Shown here one piece after another: positions 1 through 9,593 of a DNA stretch of 36,956 bases. The DNA is from an uncultured Pelagibacteraceae bacterium (GTDB lineage Bacteria; Pseudomonadota; Alphaproteobacteria; Pelagibacterales; Pelagibacteraceae), in contig CACMXJ010000009.1 of the NCBI GenBank assembly GCA_902617625.1, positions 1 to 36,956 of the forward strand, in the 5' to 3' direction. The notes under the pieces were generated by a model that had not been told where the DNA came from, did not search any database, and saw nothing but the letters and a program-made list of their open reading frames with translations. The position numbers and the translations under genes were made by a program. The stretch's first letter is position 1; the number at the start of each line of letters is the position of its first letter.

Positions 1-1144
1 GTAATCCTCTCAATCTTGATTGAATATTCTCCTCAGTGATACCTGGTGAAAAATTTTTTCCATTGAATTTTACCAAAGTTTTGTCAACAATTTTCATAGC
101 TTCGCTTATTTCTAAATTTGAAAATTTTATTTTTAAGAGATCGGCTGCATCCTTTGCATCATTTAAACTTTCTTGGCCTGTAAAAGGACTTGGAAGCATT
201 ATCGCTTGTACCTTTTCAGAGCCAAATGCATCCGTTGCGATTGCTGCTACTAAAGCAGAGTCAACCCCACCAGACAAGCCTAAAACAACTCCATTAAAAT
301 TGTTATTATTTACATAATCTCTTAATCCTAGAACTAGAGCTTTGTATAATCTTTCTGTTTCGGATGAATTTTTACTTAAATTTCCATTACCGATCCATTT
401 TCCATTTTGTCTTTTAAGATCTATAACCGAAACTTCCTCTTTAAATTCTTTTGAACAAAAAAATTTACTTCCATCATGATTTAAACCAAAAGAGGATCCA
501 TCAAATATTAACTCATCTTGTCCACCAGTTCTATTAAGATAAATAAGTGGCAGCTGTATTTCTTTAACTCTTGATGAGGTTATATTATCTCTCTCAAAAC
601 TTTTAGAAACTGTAAAAGGCGAGGCATTAATTGCGATAATTATCTCTGCTCCAGAGTCTGATAATTTTTTGAGAACTGTTTTTTCCCAGATATCCTCGCA
701 AATTGGTAATCCAAATTTTATATCTTTTATCTTTACACAATCTTCTAATTTTCCCTCTGTAAATACTCTTTGTTCATCAAAAACTCCCGTATTAGGAAGT
801 TCATACTTATCTTTTGTTGCAACAATTTTTCCATTTTCAATAACAAACACAGAATTTTTTATGACTGTTTTATCTTTCCGCGGTGCACCAAGAATTATTG
901 CTGATTTTCCATCTCTTGTGATTTCTACCAATTTTTTTATCTCACTCTGAACTAAATTTAAAAAATCCTCTCTTAAAACTAAATCATCAATTGGGTATCC
1001 TGAAACATAAAGTTCTGGTGCAACTAATACGTCGATGTCGTCATCTAATTTAGATCTTATTGTCGCCAATTTATTGATATTTCCTGAGACATCACCAACT
1101 AAGGGATTTAATTGTGCTAGAGCTATTTTTAATTTTTTGTCCAT
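1..1144 (-). CDS. nadE: Glutamine-dependent NAD+ synthetase, 3' end cut by window edge
   Basis: Makes NAD+ from nicotinic acid adenine dinucleotide, ATP and glutamine-derived ammonia in the cytosol. I translated the open frame from the ATG at 1142-1144 to the window edge (381 codons, no stop). The N-terminal nitrilase-type glutaminase domain shows the Glu of APELYVSGYP (residue 44), a Lys before the ELPN motif, and the Cys of ICEDIW. The C-terminal synthetase domain begins near residue 285 with the PP-loop SGGVDSA. Full-length relatives have about 550 residues, so roughly the last third lies outside. It is the last visible gene of a minus-strand run, 80 bases after the DAHP synthase. That 80-base gap is AT-rich and I see no clear hairpin in it. 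Confidence 0.95.
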   Translation of the reverse strand, partial: MDKKLKIALAQLNPLVGDVSGNINKLATIRSKLDDDIDVLVAPELYVSGYPIDDLVLREDFLNLVQSEIKKLVEITRDGKSAIILGAPRKDKTVIKNSVFVIENGKIVATKDKYELPNTGVFDEQRVFTEGKLEDCVKIKDIKFGLPICEDIWEKTVLKKLSDSGAEIIIAINASPFTVSKSFERDNITSSRVKEIQLPLIYLNRTGGQDELIFDGSSFGLNHDGSKFFCSKEFKEEVSVIDLKRQNGKWIGNGNLSKNSSETERLYKALVLGLRDYVNNNNFNGVVLGLSGGVDSALVAAIATDAFGSEKVQAIMLPSPFTGQESLNDAKDAADLLKIKFSNLEISEAMKIVDKTLVKFNGKNFSPGITEENIQSRLRGL

Positions 1145-1224
1145 ATTCAAGATATAATTACTTATAATTAAAATTTTATAATAATAATAGTCATACTTAA
1201 TTGGCCTATTAGATTAATAAGCTC

Positions 1225-2610
1225 TTAAGATGCCGCTTGAATAGCATTTTTAGAATAGCTGCTATTCTTTTTAATCTCATCAGAAATTAAAAAAGCTAAC
1301 TCTAAAGCTTGGTCTGAATTTAGTCTTGGGTCGCAATGAGTGTGATATCTGCTTGATAAATCAGCATCAGATATTTTTCTAGCTCCCCCTGTGCACTCTG
1401 TAACATCTTGGCCAGTCATTTCAACATGAAGACCACCTGCATAAGATCCTTCTGACTGATGAACACCAAAAACATTTTTGACCTCATTAACAACATTGTT
1501 AAATGGTCTCGTTTTAAAACCAGTAGTTGATACAATTGTATTCCCATGCATTGGATCACATGACCAAATAACATTAAGACCTTCTTTTTTAATTCGTCTT
1601 ATTAACTTTGGTAAAAACTTTTCTACATTTTGATGACCAAATCTTGAAATTAAAGTTATTTTGCCTTTTTCATTTTTTGGATTTAACACTTCACAAATTT
1701 TTGCAATCTCCTCAGGTTTAGATGTAGGACCACACTTTATTCCAATCGGATTTTCTATTCCTCGACAAAATTCAACATGTCCACCATCTAATTGTCTTGT
1801 TCTATCGCCAATCCAGACAAAATGAGCAGATGTATCATGGTACTCACCAGTGGTAGAGTCTACTCTAGTCATACTTTCCTCAAAGGGTAAGTGTAACGCT
1901 TCATGTGATGTCCAGAAATTTACAGTGTATAATCTATTATTAAAGTCTGAAGTTATTCCACATGCTTCCATAAAAGCTAGTGCATCTGCAATTTTATCCT
2001 CCAAGTCTTTAAATTTTTTCGCTTGAGGACTTTTTTTAATGTAATCTAAATTCCATAAATGAACTTTGTTCAAATCTGCAAAACCACCTTTTGAAAATGC
2101 TCTAAGTAAATTAAGTGTTGAAGCTGATTGAGAATACGCTTTGTACATTCTTTTTGGATCAGGTCTTCTAGCTTTTTCGTTAAAGTCTATTGCATTAATG
2201 TTATCACCTAAATAACTTGGTAATTCTACATCACCTTGTTTTTCTGTTGGAGCACTTCTTGGTTTAGAAAACTGTCCAGCAATCCTTCCAAGTTTTACAA
2301 TAGGTAAAGACGCAGAGTATGTCATCACCAAAGCCATTTGAAGAATCACTTTAAAAGTATCTCTTATATTGTCAGGATGAAATTCTGCAAAACTTTCAGC
2401 ACAGTCACCGCCTTGCAATAAAAAAGCTTTGCCATCAACTACTTTAGATAATTGATCTTTTAAATGTCTTGTCTCACCTGCAAATACAAGTGGTGGAAAT
2501 GTTTTTAATTTGTTTAAAACACTATTAAGCTCCTTCTCATCACCATACGTTGGTATGTGTTTGACAGGATACTTTCTCCAGCTATTTACTTTCCAATTTT
2601 TCATATTCAA
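1225..2610 (-). CDS. aroG: Class II 3-deoxy-D-arabino-heptulosonate-7-phosphate synthase
   Basis: First step of the shikimate pathway: phosphoenolpyruvate plus erythrose 4-phosphate gives DAHP. The 461 residues match the plant/actinobacterial class II family throughout. Motifs seen are QGGDCAESF near residue 68, RIAGQFSKPRS, WSCDPMHGN near residue 350, and GLHVEMTG followed by VTECTGG. The metal-binding Cys, His, Glu and Asp of the family fall in these motifs. A second ATG at codon 3 is an equally possible start. The symbol differs between genomes (aroF, aroG, aroA). It follows glmS by 29 bases on the same strand, so cotranscription is likely although the pathways are unrelated. Confidence 0.95.
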   Translation of the reverse strand: MNMKNWKVNSWRKYPVKHIPTYGDEKELNSVLNKLKTFPPLVFAGETRHLKDQLSKVVDGKAFLLQGGDCAESFAEFHPDNIRDTFKVILQMALVMTYSASLPIVKLGRIAGQFSKPRSAPTEKQGDVELPSYLGDNINAIDFNEKARRPDPKRMYKAYSQSASTLNLLRAFSKGGFADLNKVHLWNLDYIKKSPQAKKFKDLEDKIADALAFMEACGITSDFNNRLYTVNFWTSHEALHLPFEESMTRVDSTTGEYHDTSAHFVWIGDRTRQLDGGHVEFCRGIENPIGIKCGPTSKPEEIAKICEVLNPKNEKGKITLISRFGHQNVEKFLPKLIRRIKKEGLNVIWSCDPMHGNTIVSTTGFKTRPFNNVVNEVKNVFGVHQSEGSYAGGLHVEMTGQDVTECTGGARKISDADLSSRYHTHCDPRLNSDQALELAFLISDEIKKNSSYSKNAIQAAS

Positions 2611-2639
2611 CTCAAGATTGTTGTATCAGAGTTTTTTTA

Positions 2640-4460
2640 TTATTCAACGGTTACTGATTTAGCTAAATTTCTAGGCTTATCTATATCAAATCCTTTTTTG
2701 AGAGCTGAATAATAAGCTAATTTTTGTAAAGGTATTGTTAAAAGAAACGGTAAAAGGTCATCATTAGCACTTTCAACTTCTATTTTTTCCCAAATATTCT
2801 CTGAAACCACCTCATCACTACTTTTATTTGTTACTAACAAAACTTTTGCTCCTCTTGCAATAACTTCCTGCATATTAGAAATAGTTTTTTTATAATAATT
2901 GTCTCTTGGTGCTAATACAACAACCGGCATTCCTTCTTCAATAAGAGCAAGTGGTCCATGTTTCATTTCACCAGCTGGATAGCCTTCAGCATGGATATAA
3001 GATAGTTCTTTTAATTTTAATGCACCTTCTAATGCTATTGGAAAAGAAAAACCTCTTCCTAAAAACATTGAACCTTTAGCCTCATTAAAGGTATTAGATA
3101 CTGTCTGTATCTTATTATCGGTTAATAAAGTCTTTTCTGCTAATTTAGGAAGAGATTTAAGGTCCTTAAGTTTTTCATTGAATAACTCTTTTTTTAAATC
3201 TTTTCTTAATAATCCTAGTTTTAAAGCTAAAATGTATAGTATAAGGATTTGACCCAAAAAAGCTTTGGTAGAGGCAACCCCTATTTCGGTCCCACAATGT
3301 ATTGGTAAAACAAATTTAGAGTCTCTAGCAATAGAACTCTCAATGACATTTACAACAGCACATGTTTTCATATCGTTTTGATTACACAAATCTAACGCTG
3401 CATAAGTATCTGCTGTTTCTCCAGATTGAGATACAAATATATATAAAGTCTCTTTCTTGAATCTGTTTTTTCTATATCTAAACTCTGACGCAATATCTAC
3501 ATTAACATCTAATGAAGTTAATTCTTCGAACCAGTATTTTGCAAGTAGACAAGAATGATAGGCTGTCCCACAACCAATTAAAGTTACTGAGGAAATTTCA
3601 TTCATTTTCCATGGAAAATTATAAATATTAATATCATTATTTAATCTATCTACATATTCATTAATTCCATTTTTTAATGTTGTCGGTTGTTCCTCTATTT
3701 CTTTAGCCATGAAATGTTTGTAATCACCTTTGTCATATTTTTCATCTTCTAAAGATAATTCTAAAACTTTTTTATTTATCTTATCCCCATCCTCATTAAA
3801 AAATTCAACGTGATCTTTTTTTATAATACAAAATTCACCGTCATTAAGATAAGTAATCTTATTTGTCATCGCTTTCAGTGCGTATGAATCTGAACCTAAA
3901 TAATTTTCATTAGGCCCATATCCAACAGCTAATGGTGATCCTCTTCTTGCACCAACTATTAAATCGGGTTGATCTTTGAATATTATACCTAACGCAAAAC
4001 TACCATGAAGAGATTTAAGAGTTTTTTTAATTGAATTTACAATATCCTCAGTTTTTAGATTTTCTGTAATTAAATGTACGATCACCTCAGTATCGGTTTG
4101 AGACTTAAATTTATGACCCTTACTTACTAAAAATTTTTTTAATAACGTAGAATTTTCAATTATTCCATTATGAACTACAGAAACATTTTGCGAAGAGTGA
4201 GGGTGAGCATTAATACTATTAGGTAAACCATGTGTAGCCCAACGAACATGTCCTATACCAATGGTTCCTTCCATTTTTTTTACTAAAAGATTATTTTCCA
4301 AATTATCAACTCTTCCTTCGGATTTAACTTCGTTGATTTCATTGTTTGAAAGCGTTGCTATACCGGCTGAGTCATATCCTCTATATTCTAATTTTTTTAA
4401 AGAGTTAATTATTGTTGATGAGACAGGTCTACTACTATTGATACCAATTATTCCACACAT
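2640..4460 (-). CDS. glmS: Glutamine-fructose-6-phosphate aminotransferase
   Basis: Commits fructose 6-phosphate to amino-sugar synthesis, using glutamine as nitrogen donor to make glucosamine 6-phosphate for peptidoglycan and lipopolysaccharide. The 606 residues are full length. The nucleophile Cys2 opens the glutaminase domain (MCGIIGINSSRP), followed by HVRWATHG. The isomerase half holds two SIS domains with SQSGETADT and HAEGYPAGEMKHGP, and ends NLAKSVTVE with the conserved Lys. The start is fixed because Cys2 must become the N-terminus. It begins two bases after the glmU-like gene, so the two are almost certainly translated from one mRNA. No glmS ribozyme is possible in that two-base gap. 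Confidence 0.97.
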   Translation of the reverse strand: MCGIIGINSSRPVSSTIINSLKKLEYRGYDSAGIATLSNNEINEVKSEGRVDNLENNLLVKKMEGTIGIGHVRWATHGLPNSINAHPHSSQNVSVVHNGIIENSTLLKKFLVSKGHKFKSQTDTEVIVHLITENLKTEDIVNSIKKTLKSLHGSFALGIIFKDQPDLIVGARRGSPLAVGYGPNENYLGSDSYALKAMTNKITYLNDGEFCIIKKDHVEFFNEDGDKINKKVLELSLEDEKYDKGDYKHFMAKEIEEQPTTLKNGINEYVDRLNNDINIYNFPWKMNEISSVTLIGCGTAYHSCLLAKYWFEELTSLDVNVDIASEFRYRKNRFKKETLYIFVSQSGETADTYAALDLCNQNDMKTCAVVNVIESSIARDSKFVLPIHCGTEIGVASTKAFLGQILILYILALKLGLLRKDLKKELFNEKLKDLKSLPKLAEKTLLTDNKIQTVSNTFNEAKGSMFLGRGFSFPIALEGALKLKELSYIHAEGYPAGEMKHGPLALIEEGMPVVVLAPRDNYYKKTISNMQEVIARGAKVLLVTNKSSDEVVSENIWEKIEVESANDDLLPFLLTIPLQKLAYYSALKKGFDIDKPRNLAKSVTVE

Positions 4461-4462
4461 TA

Positions 4463-5086
4463 TTATTTAGACTTTCTTTTATAATTTTTTACCTCTAGTT
4501 GTTGACTTCTAGTGAGCGCTAAAGATTTTTTACTCACATTTCTAGTAATTACCGATCCTGCTCCAATTATACTATTATCTGCTAGTGTAATTGGGGCTAC
4601 TAAAGAAGAATTAGAACCAATAAAAACATTATCTTTTATTTTAGTTTTATATTTTTTAACTCCATCATAGTTGCAAGTGATTGTTCCTGCTCCAACATTA
4701 ACAAATTTACCAATTGAGGTGTCACCAATATAAGTTAAATGATTTACCTTAGATTTTTTTCCAAGAGTGCTTTTTTTAATTTCAACAAAATTACCAATCT
4801 TTGACCCTTCCTTTAGAGTGGTACCTGGTCTTATTCTTGCATAGGGACCTATTTCAACTTTATTTTCAATTTTACAATTCTCTAAATGACTGAAAGATTT
4901 TATAGTAACATTGTTACCAATCTTTACCTTTGATCCAATAACTACGTATGGTTCTATAGTTACATTTTTTCCAATTTTAGTATCTTTAGAAAAATAAATT
5001 GTTTCTGGAGCTATCATGTTTACTTTGGATTTTAAGAATTTATCTCTCAGTGAATCTTGGAACTTGTTTATTTTCAATTGTTTCAT
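4463..5086 (-). CDS. glmU: Stand-alone GlmU-type glucosamine-1-phosphate acetyltransferase domain
   Basis: Left-handed beta-helix acyltransferase corresponding to the C-terminal half of bifunctional GlmU, which acetylates glucosamine 1-phosphate. At 207 residues it lacks the roughly 230-residue N-terminal uridyltransferase domain. By eye, the E. coli residues Arg333, Lys351, His363, Tyr366, Asn386 and Tyr387 correspond to Arg86, Lys104, His116, Tyr119, Asn139 and Tyr140, all kept. The first 30 residues resemble the linker before the helix in alphaproteobacterial GlmU (MIAPETIYFSKDT). Only 71 bases separate its start from the divergent gph, so no uridyltransferase domain is encoded upstream. 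It pairs directly with glmS. The acetyltransferase role is well supported. The source of the uridyltransferase is unknown. Confidence 0.9.
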   Translation of the reverse strand: MKQLKINKFQDSLRDKFLKSKVNMIAPETIYFSKDTKIGKNVTIEPYVVIGSKVKIGNNVTIKSFSHLENCKIENKVEIGPYARIRPGTTLKEGSKIGNFVEIKKSTLGKKSKVNHLTYIGDTSIGKFVNVGAGTITCNYDGVKKYKTKIKDNVFIGSNSSLVAPITLADNSIIGAGSVITRNVSKKSLALTRSQQLEVKNYKRKSK

Positions 5087-5157
5087 CTAGAAAATTACTT
5101 ACATTAAGTATATATCTTTCTTAATTCACAAAATATTTCTTAAAAATACTTTTATTT

Positions 5158-5841
5158 ATGAAACAAATTTATACAATTCTTTTTGATTTAGACGGAACTT
5201 TGGTAGATACAGCTCCTGACTTAATGAGAGCCCATAATCATGTGATGAATAAATTTGGATATCCAACCAAGTCTACTGAGGAAATAAGAAATTTGGTGGG
5301 TCAAGGTGCTGGTGCAATGCTTGGTCGCTCTATATGGGGTCAGGCAAAAAAAGAATTTGGAAAAGTCCAAGATGAAAAAATTAAAAAAGAAATGGTCAAA
5401 GAATTTGTAGAGTATTACGGAAATAATATTGTAAATGAAAGTAAATTAATTGATGGAGTTAAAGATTTTTTAATATGGTCAAAAGAAAAAAAAATTTCAA
5501 TGGGTGTTTGTACAAATAAACAAGAACATCTAGCAATAGATCTTTTAAAAAAAATTGGAATTTATGATTTTTTTGAGTACGTTGCAGGTCACAATACATT
5601 TGATTATTGTAAGCCTGATCCCAGACATTTAACATCTGTAGTTGAAATTTTAGATGGGGATCTTAAAAAAACTTTAATGATTGGTGATAGTGAAACGGAT
5701 GCTAACGCGGCAAAAGCTGCGGGAATTCCAGTTATTTTACTTGAGGATGGTTATACTGAAAAAAATACAACTGAAATTTACCATAATCACTTAATAAAAG
5801 ACTTCATTGGTATTGAAAAAATCGTAACAAAATATCTTTAA
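5158..5841 (+). CDS. gph: HAD-family phosphatase, phosphoglycolate phosphatase type
   Basis: Likely dephosphorylates 2-phosphoglycolate, a product of oxidative DNA damage repair. The 227 residues give motif I FDLDGTLVDT (Asp10 nucleophile, Asp12), a cap domain of helices, motif II around VCTNK, the Lys of CKPDP, and motif IV MIGDSETDANAA. Length and cap match the Gph/PGP branch. Substrates of HAD enzymes cannot be fixed from sequence, so other small phosphate esters are possible. It lies 51 bases before prpD on the same strand, and that gap holds a T8 tract and no convincing hairpin. It may be cotranscribed with the methylcitrate genes. Confidence 0.82.
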   Translation: MKQIYTILFDLDGTLVDTAPDLMRAHNHVMNKFGYPTKSTEEIRNLVGQGAGAMLGRSIWGQAKKEFGKVQDEKIKKEMVKEFVEYYGNNIVNESKLIDGVKDFLIWSKEKKISMGVCTNKQEHLAIDLLKKIGIYDFFEYVAGHNTFDYCKPDPRHLTSVVEILDGDLKKTLMIGDSETDANAAKAAGIPVILLEDGYTEKNTTEIYHNHLIKDFIGIEKIVTKYL

Positions 5842-5882
5842 TATTGATTATTTTTTTTTAACTATTAGAACAGTTTTCAATT

Positions 5883-5887
5883 AGGAG
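5883..5887 (+). promoter_or_regulatory. Shine-Dalgarno site setting the prpD TTG start
   Basis: AGGAG lies five bases before the TTG at 5893-5895. No ATG or GTG in the prpD frame lies near this site, and the protein N-terminus reads naturally from the TTG, so this site decides the start. Confidence 0.7.
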
Positions 5888-5892
5888 TTATT

Positions 5893-7395
5893 TTGATCAT
5901 ACATAACGTAAAAGTTTTCCCATCTAAAGTTCACTTACCCAAAAAAAAACAACTAGCTTGGAAAATTGCAGAGATTGCGAGTGATAATTCGAAGTTAGAT
6001 AAAGAAGCGATAGAGATGGTAATTAATAGAATTATTGATAATGCTTCAGTTGCAATAGCCTCACTAAACAGACATCCAGTTATCTCATCTAGGGAAATGG
6101 CTTTGAAACATTTGAGAAAAAACGGTGCAACATTATTTGGTGTTAATAGTAAATTAAAATTTGATTGCGAATGGGCTGCATGGAGCAATGGTACGGCAGT
6201 AAGAGAACTTGATTTTCATGATACTTTTTTAGCAGCTGATTACAGTCATCCTGGCGATAATATTCCTCCCCTTATAAGTGTTGCACAACAAAATAAAAGA
6301 AGCGGATTAGATCTTTTAAGAGGGATAATTACTGCCTATGAAGTGCAAGTTAATTTAGTTAAAGGAATTTGTTTACATAAACATAAAGTAGACCACATCG
6401 CTCACTTAGGACCTAGTGTTGCTGCTGGAATAGGATCGATGTTAAGACTAAATACAGAAACAATCTATCAAGCTGTTCAACAAGCTCTACATACAACTAT
6501 TTCAACTAGACAGTCTAGAAAAGGTGAAATCTCTAGTTGGAAAGCTTATGCACCAGCACATGCTGGTAAACTTGCAATTGAAGCTGTGGATAGAGTTATG
6601 CGTGGTGAGGGTGCTCCAAGTCCAATTTATGAAGGTGAAGATAGTGTTATAGCACGAATTTTAGATGGAAAAAAAGCGTTATATAGAGTCCCACTTCCAA
6701 AAAAAAACGAGACTAAGAGAGCTATTCTTGAAACTTACACAAAAGAATATTCTGCCGAATATCAATCTCAAGCGTTAATTGATCTTGCAAAAAAACTTAG
6801 AAAGAAAGTATTAAATCTAAATCAAATAAAAAAAATTGATATTTATACCAGTCACCATACTCATTATGTGATTGGTACAGGTGCAAACGATCCTCAAAAA
6901 ATGGATCCAAATGCAAGTAGAGAAACTTTAGATCATTCAATAATGTATATATTTGCTGTAGCTTTAGAAGATGGTAGTTGGCATCATGTAAAATCATATT
7001 CGAAAGCCAGAGCAAAAAGAAAAAGTACAATTAAGATTTGGAGATCAATCAAAACCCATGAGGATAAAAAATGGACCAAAAGATATCATGACCCAAACCC
7101 CAGAAAGAAAGCCTTTGGTGCAAAAGTCATAATTACCCTTAAAAATGGAAAAAAAATTACCGAAGAACAAGGAGTTGCAGATGCTCATCCTAATGGCTCA
7201 AGACCATTCAAGAGAAAAAATTATATAAACAAATTTTTAACACTTACCGAGAATATTTTAGATAAAAAAGAAATAGAAAGATTTTTAAAAACTGTGCAAA
7301 ACTTAAGAAAACTAAAGTCAGGTCAATTAGATAGATTGAATATTGTTATTAAAAAGAGCAAAATTAAACGAAATTTAAAAAAAGGAATTTTTTAA
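5893..7395 (+). CDS. prpD: 2-methylcitrate dehydratase (MmgE/PrpD family)
   Basis: Dehydrates 2-methylcitrate in the methylcitrate cycle, which turns propionyl-CoA and oxaloacetate into pyruvate and succinate. The 500 residues show the family's [11 protein letters not shown] and [13 protein letters not shown] segments, the [15 protein letters not shown] region, and [15 protein letters not shown] in the C-terminal part. The start is TTG, preceded by AGGAG. An A9 tract at 5941-5949 is read in frame, unlike the tracts in the broken genes elsewhere in the window. Its stop TAA shares one base with the prpB ATG (TAATG), as does prpB with prpC, which indicates translational coupling of all three. 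Confidence 0.93.
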   Translation: MIIHNVKVFPSKVHLPKKKQLAWKIAEIASDNSKLDKEAIEMVINRIIDNASVAIASLNRHPVISSREMALKHLRKNGATLFGVNSKLKFDCEWAAWSNGTAVRELDFHDTFLAADYSHPGDNIPPLISVAQQNKRSGLDLLRGIITAYEVQVNLVKGICLHKHKVDHIAHLGPSVAAGIGSMLRLNTETIYQAVQQALHTTISTRQSRKGEISSWKAYAPAHAGKLAIEAVDRVMRGEGAPSPIYEGEDSVIARILDGKKALYRVPLPKKNETKRAILETYTKEYSAEYQSQALIDLAKKLRKKVLNLNQIKKIDIYTSHHTHYVIGTGANDPQKMDPNASRETLDHSIMYIFAVALEDGSWHHVKSYSKARAKRKSTIKIWRSIKTHEDKKWTKRYHDPNPRKKAFGAKVIITLKNGKKITEEQGVADAHPNGSRPFKRKNYINKFLTLTENILDKKEIERFLKTVQNLRKLKSGQLDRLNIVIKKSKIKRNLKKGIF

Positions 7396-8291
7396 TGCAT
7401 TTTGTTGAAAAAGAACCAATACAAAAAAGAAAAGATTTTACAGATAAATTAAAATCCAAAAAAATATTAAGAGTTCCTGGTGCTTATAATCCTTTAACAG
7501 CAAAATTAATTGAGGAGATTGGTTATGATGCTGTTTATGTTTCAGGAGGTGTTATGGCAAATGATCTTGGATTTCCTGATATTGGATTAACCACACTGCA
7601 AGATGTTAGTACGCGGTCTTACTTAATTTCTAGAGTCACAAATCTTCCTACAATTGTAGATATAGATACAGGATTTAAATCATGTAAAGAAACTATAGAA
7701 ACTTTTGAAGAGTTTGGAATTACAGGAGTTCATTTAGAAGATCAAATTGAAAGAAAAAGATGTGGACACCTAGATAATAAAGAATTGATATCCACAGATG
7801 CAATGGTGAAAAAAATTAAAGAATGTGTTTCTGCAAAAAAAGATGAAAATTTTAAGATTATTGCAAGATCTGATGCAAAAAGTGTAGAGGGAATTGATAA
7901 AATGATCGAGAGATGCAAGGCTTATATCGATGCTGGAGCAGAAATTATTTTTCCTGAGGCGCTTCATGATGAAAAGGATTTTGAAAAAGTTAGAAAAGAA
8001 TTATCATGTTATTTGTTAGCCAATATGACTGAATTTGGAAAAACTAAATTATTAAATTATAAACAATTAGAAGAACTGGGTTACAACATCGTTATTTATC
8101 CTGTTACAACTCAAAGGTTAGCAATGAAAAACGTTGAGGATGGTTTGAGGGACATTTATGCAAATGGACACCAAAACAACATTATTGATAAAATGCAAAC
8201 TAGAAAACGTTTATATGATCTTGTAGATTACGAGAAATATAATAGTTTAGATGAAAAAATTTATAACTTTAACACCGATGGTCACGAATAA
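7395..8291 (+). CDS. prpB: 2-methylisocitrate lyase
   Basis: Splits 2-methylisocitrate into pyruvate and succinate, the last step of the methylcitrate cycle. The 298 residues belong to the isocitrate lyase/PEP mutase superfamily. VPGAYNPLTAKLIEEIG opens the barrel, DIDTGF carries the metal-binding acids, and RKRCGH places the catalytic Cys near residue 123. Compared with isocitrate lyase the protein is short and lacks that enzyme's insertions, which together with the neighbours favours the methylisocitrate substrate. It overlaps prpD by one base at its start and prpC by one base at its end. Confidence 0.92.
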   Translation: MHFVEKEPIQKRKDFTDKLKSKKILRVPGAYNPLTAKLIEEIGYDAVYVSGGVMANDLGFPDIGLTTLQDVSTRSYLISRVTNLPTIVDIDTGFKSCKETIETFEEFGITGVHLEDQIERKRCGHLDNKELISTDAMVKKIKECVSAKKDENFKIIARSDAKSVEGIDKMIERCKAYIDAGAEIIFPEALHDEKDFEKVRKELSCYLLANMTEFGKTKLLNYKQLEELGYNIVIYPVTTQRLAMKNVEDGLRDIYANGHQNNIIDKMQTRKRLYDLVDYEKYNSLDEKIYNFNTDGHE

Positions 8292-9415
8292 TGAGTGATG
8301 ATATTAAAAAAGGCTTATTAGGAATTGTTGTAGACGAAACAGAGGTCTCAAAAGTAATGCCTGAAATTAACTCTCTAACTTATAGAGGTTATGCTGCTCA
8401 AGATCTTTGTGAATATTGTAGATTTGAGGAAGTAGCATATCTTATTTTAAATAAGGATTTACCGAATACTATTCAGCTAAGAAAATTTGAAAAGGAAGAG
8501 AAAAATAATAGAGAATTATCTAAAGATTTATACTCAGTTATAAAAAAAATCCCTAAAAAATCCCATCCTATGGATGTGGCTAGAACAGCCGTAAGTATTA
8601 TGGGTTTAGAGGATAAAGAAACAACTGATTCCTCTCTTGAAGCTAATATGAGAAAAGCGATTAGAATCCTTGCAAAAACTCCCACTGCATTAGCTGCTTT
8701 CTACAGAATTAGAAAAGGTAAAAAAATTATCAAACCCAAAAAAAATTTAAATATAGCAGAAAACTTTTTTTATATGTGTTTTGGAAAAGTACCTCAAAAA
8801 GAAATAGTAAAAGCTTTTGATGTGTCTTTAATATTGTATGCAGAGCATAGCTTTAACGTTTCAACTTTTACTGCAAGAACTATTACCAGCAGCTTGTCTG
8901 ATATTCACGGTGCAATTACTGGGGCAATAGCAAGTTTAAAAGGTCCATTACATGGAGGGGCTAATGAAGAAGTAATGCATATGATGAACAAAATTAAGGA
9001 TCCTAAAAACGCTCTTAAATGGATAAATGATGCCTTAGATAACAAAGAAGTTGTTATGGGTTTTGGCCATAGAGTTTACAAAAGTGGAGACTCAAGAGTT
9101 CCTACAATGAGAAAATATTTCGCTAAAGTAGCAAAAATTAAAAAAGATAAGAAATTTGAAAAAATCTATGACATTGTTGAAAAGGTAATGATAGAAAGAA
9201 AAAACATTCATCCAAATGTGGATTATCCGACAGGACCAACCTATCATTTGATGGGATTTGATACAGATTTTTTCACACCTATATTTGTTATTTCAAGAAT
9301 AACTGGTTGGTCAGCACATATAATGGAGCAACACGCTGCAAACAAATTGATCCGACCACTTGCAAGTTACAAAGGCAACAAGCACAGAAAAGTCCTACAA
9401 CTAAATCAAAGATAA
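8291..9415 (+). CDS. prpC: 2-methylcitrate synthase (citrate synthase family)
   Basis: Condenses propionyl-CoA with oxaloacetate to enter the methylcitrate cycle. The 374 residues carry the citrate synthase catalytic triad: His near 221 in GPLHGGANE, His near 260 in GFGHRVYKSGDSR, and Asp near 311 in PNVDYPTG. The length, nearer 370 than 430, and the prp neighbours point to methylcitrate rather than citrate synthase, though such enzymes often accept acetyl-CoA too. No PrpR-type regulator, PrpE or PrpF gene is adjacent. The gene ends one base before the stop of a convergent lipoprotein gene, leaving no room for a separate terminator. Confidence 0.92.
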   Translation: MSDDIKKGLLGIVVDETEVSKVMPEINSLTYRGYAAQDLCEYCRFEEVAYLILNKDLPNTIQLRKFEKEEKNNRELSKDLYSVIKKIPKKSHPMDVARTAVSIMGLEDKETTDSSLEANMRKAIRILAKTPTALAAFYRIRKGKKIIKPKKNLNIAENFFYMCFGKVPQKEIVKAFDVSLILYAEHSFNVSTFTARTITSSLSDIHGAITGAIASLKGPLHGGANEEVMHMMNKIKDPKNALKWINDALDNKEVVMGFGHRVYKSGDSRVPTMRKYFAKVAKIKKDKKFEKIYDIVEKVMIERKNIHPNVDYPTGPTYHLMGFDTDFFTPIFVISRITGWSAHIMEQHAANKLIRPLASYKGNKHRKVLQLNQR

Positions 9416-9416
9416 C

Positions 9417-9587
9417 TTAATCTAAATCAAGATCTCCACATTGTGCTTTGGTAAAAACACAAGTTGTGTAATGGTGTGTTGTCTTTACGTCTTTAATTAC
9501 ACCTCTGACAGTACCTTCAACAGTACCTGTTACAGTGTTACAACTTGTTAAAATTATAAATGAAAGAAATAAAAAAATATTTCTCAC
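9417..9587 (-). CDS. Small predicted lipoprotein, entericidin-like, 56 residues
   Basis: I read a short frame with a GTG start at 9585-9587 and TAA at 9417-9419. The protein begins MRNIFLFLSFIILTSC: a positively charged start, a hydrophobic stretch, and a lipobox LTSC with the lipidated Cys at residue 16. The mature part is 41 residues, starts CNTVTGTVEGTVRGV, contains two further Cys (43 and 50) and ends in an acidic DLDLD. The Cys-Asn-Thr-Val start recalls entericidin-type lipoproteins, but I cannot assign it firmly. It starts six bases after the nrdB stop on the same strand, so it is probably expressed from that operon. No good ribosome site is visible. Confidence 0.72.
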   Translation of the reverse strand: MRNIFLFLSFIILTSCNTVTGTVEGTVRGVIKDVKTTHHYTTCVFTKAQCGDLDLD

Positions 9588-9593
9588 AATTGC

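Noticed and set aside
36..950. Two plus-strand frames (36-317 and 669-950)
   Set aside because: Both lie antisense to the continuous NAD+ synthetase frame, which has all catalytic motifs. They show no ribosome site or family signature.
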